DNA of 11,771 nt from Mariprofundaceae bacterium (GTDB lineage: Bacteria; Pseudomonadota; Zetaproteobacteria; Mariprofundales; J009), in NCBI GenBank assembly GCA_015489095.1, contig WFMN01000016.1:1-11771 (forward strand), in the 5' to 3' direction. Below are positions 7,926 to 11,771 of this stretch, piece by piece; the stretch's first letter is position 1, and each line of letters opens with the position of its first letter. The notes beneath the pieces were generated by a model. That model had not been told where the DNA came from. It searched no databases and worked only from the letters and a program-made list of their open reading frames with translations. Position numbers and translations under genes: made by a program.

Positions 7926-9104
7926 ATGAAGCAGCGTTACCTGACCAAAGAGATCGCCGATGACCTAACAAGAAAGATGGTCTTCATCAGTGGCGCTCGC
8001 CAAGTGGGCAAGACCAGCATGGGCATGGAGATCGCCCGGAGATATTTCAGCCACGCCGATTACCTGAACTGGGATGCTAGGGATGATCGAAAGCGCTTCC
8101 TGGAAGGCAGATTCGCCGGCGATGCCAACCTCATCATGCTCGATGAGATCCACAAATACGCCGACTGGAAAAACCATGTCAAGGGGCTGTTCGACAAACA
8201 CAAGGAGGATTGTTCCTTCCTCGTCACCGGCGGTGCCAGACTGGATATCTATCGGCGCGGAGGCGACTCGCTGATGGGACGCTATTACGCCTATCGTCTG
8301 CATCCGTTCTCGCTGACCGAACTGCTTGGATGCCCTACCCCCACCATCACGCCACTGGAAGCGCTCCAGATCCCCGACGCAAGTACGGAGGCCACCGATG
8401 CATTGCAGAATCTGATGATCTTCGGCGGATTTCCCGAACCGCTGCTGGGGCAGAGCCAGCGTGAACTTCGCCGCTGGCACAACCAGCGCGTGGATCGTTT
8501 GGTACGGGAAGATATTCGTGATATCGAGACCATCCGATCACTTTCCCGGCTGCAACTGCTGGTGGATAGCTTGCCGGAACGGATCGGCTCTCTGCTTTCC
8601 ATCAATGCGCTGCGCGAAGATCTGTCGGTCGCGCATAAAACAGCGGCGCACTGGCTGGATGTGTTGGAGCACTTTTACTACCACTTCCGCATCTACCCCT
8701 TTGCCGGCAGCAGGATCCGCTCGCTGAAAAAGAACCCAAAACTCTACCTCTGGGACTGGTCGGAGGTGGGTGATGGCGGCGCGAGGCTGGAAAACCTAGT
8801 CGCTTCGCACCTGCTGAAACTTTGCCACTACCTGCAGGATGTGGATGGCCGTAAAACCGAACTCCATTTCCTGCGTGACAACGATGGGCGGGAGGTGGAT
8901 TTTCTCGTCACCGAGGCGGGCAGGCCGTGGTTTGCGGTCGAGGTAAAATCATCCGTATCAGAACCATCCAAGCAGCTTGGCTATTTTGGTGAACGGCTGG
9001 AGATTCCAACCCTGTACCAAGTCGTAGGAGAGCAGGGAGTGGACTGGGTGCGCGGCAACACCCGCACCATCAGCGCCGATAAGTTTCTGCTTGCGATGCC
9101 ATGA
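7926..9104 (+). CDS. AAA ATPase with DUF4143 C-terminal domain
   Basis: 392 aa from ATG 7926. The N-terminal AAA_14-type ATPase has Walker A GARQVGKTS (23-31), Walker B LIMLDEIHK (69-77), and TGGARLD (101-107) where this family usually reads TGSARLD; RYYAYRLHPFSLTEL and IFGGFPEPLL are also characteristic. A winged-helix-like middle (LSINALREDLSVAHKTAAHWLDVLE) precedes the DUF4143 domain, whose REVDF (Asp325) and EVK (Glu339, Lys341) give a PD-(D/E)xK nuclease-like core. Cellular role is unknown for most of the family; members are common, patchy and often horizontally acquired. An earlier TTG at 7887 would add 13 unrelated residues across the repeat and is rejected. It stands alone, downstream of thiE, with its own probable promoter, and ends 173 bases before the next gene. 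Confidence 0.88.
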   Translation: MKQRYLTKEIADDLTRKMVFISGARQVGKTSMGMEIARRYFSHADYLNWDARDDRKRFLEGRFAGDANLIMLDEIHKYADWKNHVKGLFDKHKEDCSFLVTGGARLDIYRRGGDSLMGRYYAYRLHPFSLTELLGCPTPTITPLEALQIPDASTEATDALQNLMIFGGFPEPLLGQSQRELRRWHNQRVDRLVREDIRDIETIRSLSRLQLLVDSLPERIGSLLSINALREDLSVAHKTAAHWLDVLEHFYYHFRIYPFAGSRIRSLKKNPKLYLWDWSEVGDGGARLENLVASHLLKLCHYLQDVDGRKTELHFLRDNDGREVDFLVTEAGRPWFAVEVKSSVSEPSKQLGYFGERLEIPTLYQVVGEQGVDWVRGNTRTISADKFLLAMP

Positions 9105-9141
9105 CGACTTCACGGAAAGTCGGTATCGCTGCCACGGACGA

Positions 9142-9169
9142 GTTCGGGGAAAGGATTCCCCTCCTACAG
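9142..9169 (-). repeat. REP-like palindromic element, minus-strand copy
   Basis: Read on the minus strand it begins CTGTAGGAG, then a hairpin with 6-bp arms: GGGGAA pairs with TTCCCC (plus-strand positions 9146-9151 and 9156-9161, 4-base loop), then CGAAC. The GTAG head followed by GGAG and a GC-rich hairpin is the layout of gammaproteobacterial REP elements mobilised by RAYT transposases. No RAYT gene lies in this window. Confidence 0.6.
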
Positions 9170-9170
9170 G

Positions 9171-9196
9171 CTGTAGGAGCGGTTTCCAACCGCGAA
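9171..9196 (+). repeat. REP-like palindromic element, plus-strand copy
   Basis: Begins CTGTAGGAG, then a hairpin GCGGTT (9179-9184), loop TCC, AACCGC (9188-9193), then GAA. It is arranged head to head with the minus-strand copy, so the two heads form CTCCTACAGGCTGTAGGAG at 9161-9179, a 9-bp-arm palindrome around one base. Stem bases differ between the two copies but pairing is kept, as expected for a REP doublet (BIME). Confidence 0.65.
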
Positions 9197-9205
9197 TTGC
9201 CATGG

Positions 9206-9234
9206 ATGGACTTTTTGTGATCTGCTCCATAATG
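9206..9234 (+). repeat. Flanking repeat copy 1, upstream of the AlbA_2 gene
   Basis: 29 bases starting ATGGACTTTTTG, matching 11620-11648 at 25 of 29 positions (differences at offsets 13, 18, 23 and 26). It ends 43 bases before ATG 9278 and contains CATAAT at 9228-9233, a possible -10 box with a weak TGGACT 15 bases upstream of it. Unlike the downstream copy, it lacks the left inverted arm. Confidence 0.65.
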
Positions 9235-9277
9235 ACGGCTTCATACAACGGGGGCGTCATGGAATGAGGAGGAAAGG

Positions 9278-10486
9278 ATGATCAAACTGAGCGATGATGC
9301 GCTTGAGGCTTTGCTAAACGATACGGAATCCGATCGTGCTGAACGCAAAGAGTCGTTCAACGGCAATGTTCCCAAAAAAGCAAGGCAGGCCGTATGCGCC
9401 TTCGCAAACGATCTGCCTAATCATAATCTACCGGGTATTCTCTTCATCGGCGCTAAAGACAATGGAGAACCATCCAATCTGGATGTAACGGATCAGCTTC
9501 TGCGGTCGCTAGCTGACATGAAAACCGATGGAAATATCTTGCCTTTGCCTGTGTTGTCTGTGGAAAAACGGATGCTGAAGGGCGCGGAAATGGCTGTTGT
9601 TACCGTCATGCCTTCCGACATGCCTCCCGTAAAGTACGAAGGGCGGATCTGGATTCGCACCGGCTCCAGACGCGCTATAGCCAATGCGCAGGAAGAGCGC
9701 ATTCTCAATGAGAAAAGAAGATACAAAAACATCCCGTTTGATATTTATCCCGTCCCATCAGCCCAAATAGGCGATTTATCTCGATCGATATTTGAGAACG
9801 ACTATCTCCCTGCTGCATTTGCTGTGGATGTGTTGGAAGCGAACAACCGTAGTTATGAAGAGCGGCTGGCATCCTGCAAAATGATTGTTTCCCCGGACGA
9901 TACAACACCAACCGTCCTAGGGCTGTTGTCTATCGGCAAAAACCCGCAGGATTTTTTACCCGGTGCCTATGTTCAGTTTCTGCGTATTGACGGAACGGAG
10001 TTGGCCGATCCAGTAATCGATGAAGCAGATTTCGGTGGAACCGTGGTAGAAATGTTGCGCAGAACCGAAGAAAAACTTAGCGCATATAATCGAACAGCGC
10101 TCGATATTGTCTCCTCGCCAACACACCATAAAGAGCCGTCCTATCCTCCGGCAGCCATCCAGCAAATCCTGTATAACGCCGTACTACACCGAACCTACGA
10201 GAGCACCAACGCTCCGGTGCGGGTTTACTGGTTTAACGATCACATAGAAATCATCAGCCCCGGCGGATCCTATGGCAATGTGACGATTGACAACTTCGGC
10301 AGCCCGGGAATTACGGATTACAGGAACCCCAATATCGCGGATGTCTTGAAAACCTTTGGTTTTATCCAGGCTTTCGGCAGAGGCATCGCCATCGCCAGAA
10401 CATTGATGCGGGAGAACGGCAACCCCGATCTCGAGTTTCAAACGACTTCCAGCGCTGTTGTTTGCCTACTGAGGAGCAAATCATGA
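9278..10486 (+). CDS. AlbA_2/Schlafen-type DNA-binding protein with GHKL-like C-terminus
   Basis: 402 aa from ATG 9278, with AGGAGG at 9267-9272 five bases upstream, one of the strongest ribosome-binding sites in the window. The N-terminal AlbA_2 domain (about 12-135) has TESDRAERKESF, PGILFIGAKDNG and VKYEGRIWIRTGSRRAIA, the usual order for the family. The C-terminal part resembles HATPase_c_4: YPPAAIQQILYNAVLHRTYE at 289-308 with Asn300, VRVYWFNDHIEIISPGG ending at 330, RNPNIADVLKTFGFIQAFGRGI ending at 370. Such proteins are often annotated as RecG-like or putative transcriptional regulators; their activity is mostly unknown. The gene is visibly less GC-rich than the cysC-thiE block. Its TGA overlaps the start of a ParA-like gene by four bases, so the two are probably made together. 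Possible roles are regulation of the unit or a defence function; neither can be shown here. Confidence 0.85.
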   Translation: MIKLSDDALEALLNDTESDRAERKESFNGNVPKKARQAVCAFANDLPNHNLPGILFIGAKDNGEPSNLDVTDQLLRSLADMKTDGNILPLPVLSVEKRMLKGAEMAVVTVMPSDMPPVKYEGRIWIRTGSRRAIANAQEERILNEKRRYKNIPFDIYPVPSAQIGDLSRSIFENDYLPAAFAVDVLEANNRSYEERLASCKMIVSPDDTTPTVLGLLSIGKNPQDFLPGAYVQFLRIDGTELADPVIDEADFGGTVVEMLRRTEEKLSAYNRTALDIVSSPTHHKEPSYPPAAIQQILYNAVLHRTYESTNAPVRVYWFNDHIEIISPGGSYGNVTIDNFGSPGITDYRNPNIADVLKTFGFIQAFGRGIAIARTLMRENGNPDLEFQTTSSAVVCLLRSKS

Positions 10487-11499
10487 CGACCCCCGTACTG
10501 ACATTTTTCAATAACAAGGGCGGGGTTGGCAAAACCTCGCTGATTTATCATCTGGCGTGGACATTTGCCGATCTGCGCAAGCGTGTTGTCCTCGCCGACC
10601 TCGATCCGCAGGCCAACCTGACCGCGGCTTGCCTCAATGAAACGCAGGTCGAACAGCTATGGGACAAAAAAGATTCCGGCTCGACCATGTACCAATGCGT
10701 AAAGCCGTTGACGGATGTAGGTGACATTGTGGAACCCGTCCTGCAAAGTGTGAGTACCGATCTCTATCTCCTTCCCGGCGATGTTGCGCTTTCGAGTTAT
10801 GAAGAAGCACTGTCGAACGAATGGCCGCATAGCATGGGCGATAGCAACCTCTACCGCCCGATGCGGATGTTGAGTTCTTTTTGGCAAGTCATGCAAATGG
10901 CCGCGAAAAAGGTGGAGGCCGATGTTATTCTGGTGGACATCGGCCCAAACTTGGGGGCGATCAATCGATCTGTGCTAATTGCAACAGACTATGTCGCAAT
11001 TCCACTGGGTGCAGATCTGTTTTCACTGCAGGGGCTGAAAAACCTAGGGCCAACCTTGAAAAGCTGGAAAAACCTATGGAAAAAACGGCTGGACAACTGG
11101 GAAAGCAGTGTAGAAGCACACGACTTCCCCCATTTTCAATTGCCCGAAGGAGCCATGCAGCCCATCGGTTATCTCTGTCAGCAACATAGTGTGCGGCTGA
11201 ATCGACCGGTAATAGCCTATGATAAATGGATAAAACGCATCCCGAGTGTCTATCGCCAAGCGGTACTGGAGGAGAGCGCGAACCCAGAGATCAAACCGGA
11301 AGATGATACCTATTGTCTGGCCACAATCAAACATTTTCGAAGCCTGATTCCCATGGCGCAGGAACACCGCAAACCGATTTTCAAACTAACACCGGCCGAT
11401 GGTGCCATCGGTAGTCACGCCAATGCCGTACAAGATGCTAGGCGGGATTTTCAACGACTGGCCAAAAAGGTAGCAAATCAGATTGGGATGAACCTATGA
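10483..11499 (+). CDS. ParA/MinD-family ATPase, orphan
   Basis: 338 aa from ATG 10483; GAGGAG at 10471-10476 is six bases upstream and the ATGA overlaps the preceding stop. The deviant Walker A NNKGGVGKTS occupies 10-19, with both the signature lysine (Lys12) and Lys17. LADLDPQANLT (37-47) is Walker A', and VILVDIGPNLG (148-158) with Asp152 is Walker B, followed by NRSVLIATDYVAIPLGADLFSLQGL. It is longer than typical chromosomal ParA/Soj; the region after about residue 195, with KSWKNLWKKRLDNW and a Lys/Arg-rich C-terminus, is not one I recognise. No ParB, parS cluster or replication gene is visible, so a segregation role is doubtful. Coupling to the AlbA_2 gene suggests the two products act together. 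A TTG at 10462 would add seven residues and is less likely. Confidence 0.9.
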   Translation: MTTPVLTFFNNKGGVGKTSLIYHLAWTFADLRKRVVLADLDPQANLTAACLNETQVEQLWDKKDSGSTMYQCVKPLTDVGDIVEPVLQSVSTDLYLLPGDVALSSYEEALSNEWPHSMGDSNLYRPMRMLSSFWQVMQMAAKKVEADVILVDIGPNLGAINRSVLIATDYVAIPLGADLFSLQGLKNLGPTLKSWKNLWKKRLDNWESSVEAHDFPHFQLPEGAMQPIGYLCQQHSVRLNRPVIAYDKWIKRIPSVYRQAVLEESANPEIKPEDDTYCLATIKHFRSLIPMAQEHRKPIFKLTPADGAIGSHANAVQDARRDFQRLAKKVANQIGMNL

Positions 11500-11527
11500 T
11501 CCCGGCAACCTGCCGGGATCACTTTTG
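11497..11527 (+). terminator. Rho-independent terminator after the ParA-like gene
   Basis: TGATCCCGGCA (11497-11507), loop ACC, TGCCGGGATCA (11511-11521): a perfect 11-bp arm, GC-rich at the top, followed by CTTTTG. The gene's own TGA stop is the first three bases of the stem. It should end transcription of the two-gene unit. Confidence 0.85.
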
Positions 11528-11601
11528 AAAACACCGAGACCCCATCAATTGCATAGGAGTGAACACCACACCCACCGCTGCCTGACTATTGGCTTTAGTA
11601 C

Positions 11602-11635
11602 ATCGCAAAAAGTCTGTCCATGGACTTTTTGCGAT
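11602..11635. repeat. 13-bp inverted repeat upstream of the last gene
   Basis: ATCGCAAAAAGTC at 11602-11614 and GACTTTTTGCGAT at 11623-11635 are perfect complements around an 8-base loop, TGTCCATG. GTCCATGGAC at 11616-11625 is a second, nested palindrome. The right arm is part of flanking repeat copy 2. It could be a miniature element end, an operator or a structured RNA; the T run sits inside the stem, so it is a poor intrinsic terminator. Confidence 0.7.
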
Positions 11636-11648
11636 CCGCTCAATCATG
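11620..11648 (+). repeat. Flanking repeat copy 2, downstream of the ParA-like gene
   Basis: 29 bases matching 9206-9234 at 25 of 29 positions, in the same orientation. It overlaps the right arm of the 13-bp inverted repeat, and its final G is the first base of the GGAGG that serves the following gene. With copy 1 it brackets both genes of the AlbA_2/ParA unit. Confidence 0.65.
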
Positions 11649-11658
11649 GAGGTTCACC

Positions 11659-11771
11659 ATGGCTACACCACATCGTCGGCTCGATCTCTTCATTCGTTGG
11701 CTACGCCGCTGTCCACAATGCGGTGCATGGGGCAGCCTGCGAAAACCCCATTCAACGCATAATCTTACGGG
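11659..11771 (+). CDS. Start of a protein with a CPxCG motif, partial at 3' end
   Basis: ATG 11659 is preceded by GGAGG at 11648-11652 with six bases between, and the frame is open to the window edge, giving 37 complete codons. The visible protein begins MATPHRRLDLFIRWLRR and has C18PQC21G, the first half of a possible zinc ribbon. The leader is basic and lacks a membrane segment. Too little is present to name a family; bacterial proteins that start with a short CPxCG knuckle include small DUF-type proteins. It lies 160 bases beyond the ParA-like gene's stop and its terminator, so it is a separate transcript. Confidence 0.55.
   Translation, partial: MATPHRRLDLFIRWLRRCPQCGAWGSLRKPHSTHNLT

Noticed and set aside
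9105..9277. CRISPR array or tRNA in the gap after the ATPase gene
   Set aside because: There are only two palindromic elements in inverted orientation and no regularly spaced repeats or cloverleaf.
10483..11499. A plasmid partition locus (ParA with ParB and parS)
   Set aside because: No ParB gene, no parS-like repeat cluster and no replication gene are visible; the partner is an AlbA_2 protein instead.
11558..11585. Short GTG frame at 11559 after an AGGAG-like sequence
   Set aside because: Only eight codons before a TGA, and the purine stretch would overlap the start codon.

Overview
The window reads as a GC-rich proteobacterial chromosome. The gene order miaB, phoH, ybeY, corC-like, lnt is a widespread proteobacterial RNA-maturation and envelope block. 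The REP-like palindromes at 9142-9196 resemble those of gammaproteobacteria. I cannot assign a genus; a gamma- or zeta-like lineage is an inference. Every gene I can support lies on the + strand.

Region 1 (59-7883) is a very compact run of nine genes: cysC (APS kinase), miaB (tRNA methylthiotransferase), phoH, ybeY (rRNA endonuclease), a CorC/HlyC-type CBS protein, lnt (apolipoprotein N-acyltransferase), an FKBP-type prolyl isomerase lipoprotein, gph (phosphoglycolate phosphatase) and thiE (thiamine-phosphate synthase). Gaps run from an 8-base overlap to 22 bases, which suggests one or a few long operons with translational coupling. The GTG and ATG starts I chose sit on, or a few bases past, the upstream stop codons. 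phoH is odd: it shares miaB's reading frame, begins after an in-frame TAG, and its N-terminal domain can only be reached from a CTG codon preceded by a good Shine-Dalgarno.

Region 2 (7867-9104) is a single AAA ATPase of the DUF4143 family. A 15-base direct repeat and a likely leaderless promoter sit just before it.

Region 3 (9105-11771) is an accessory island that is visibly poorer in GC. A pair of inverted REP-like elements is followed by a translationally coupled two-gene unit, an AlbA_2/Schlafen-type protein with a GHKL-like C-terminus and an orphan ParA-like ATPase, closed by a strong hairpin terminator. Two copies of a 29-base sequence (25/29 identical) bracket the unit in direct orientation; the downstream one is half of a 13-bp-arm inverted repeat. 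A new gene with a CPxCG motif starts at 11659 and runs off the end.

The best candidate for something undescribed is the repeat-bracketed AlbA_2/GHKL plus ParA pair. The best local gene-expression oddity is the CTG-started phoH.
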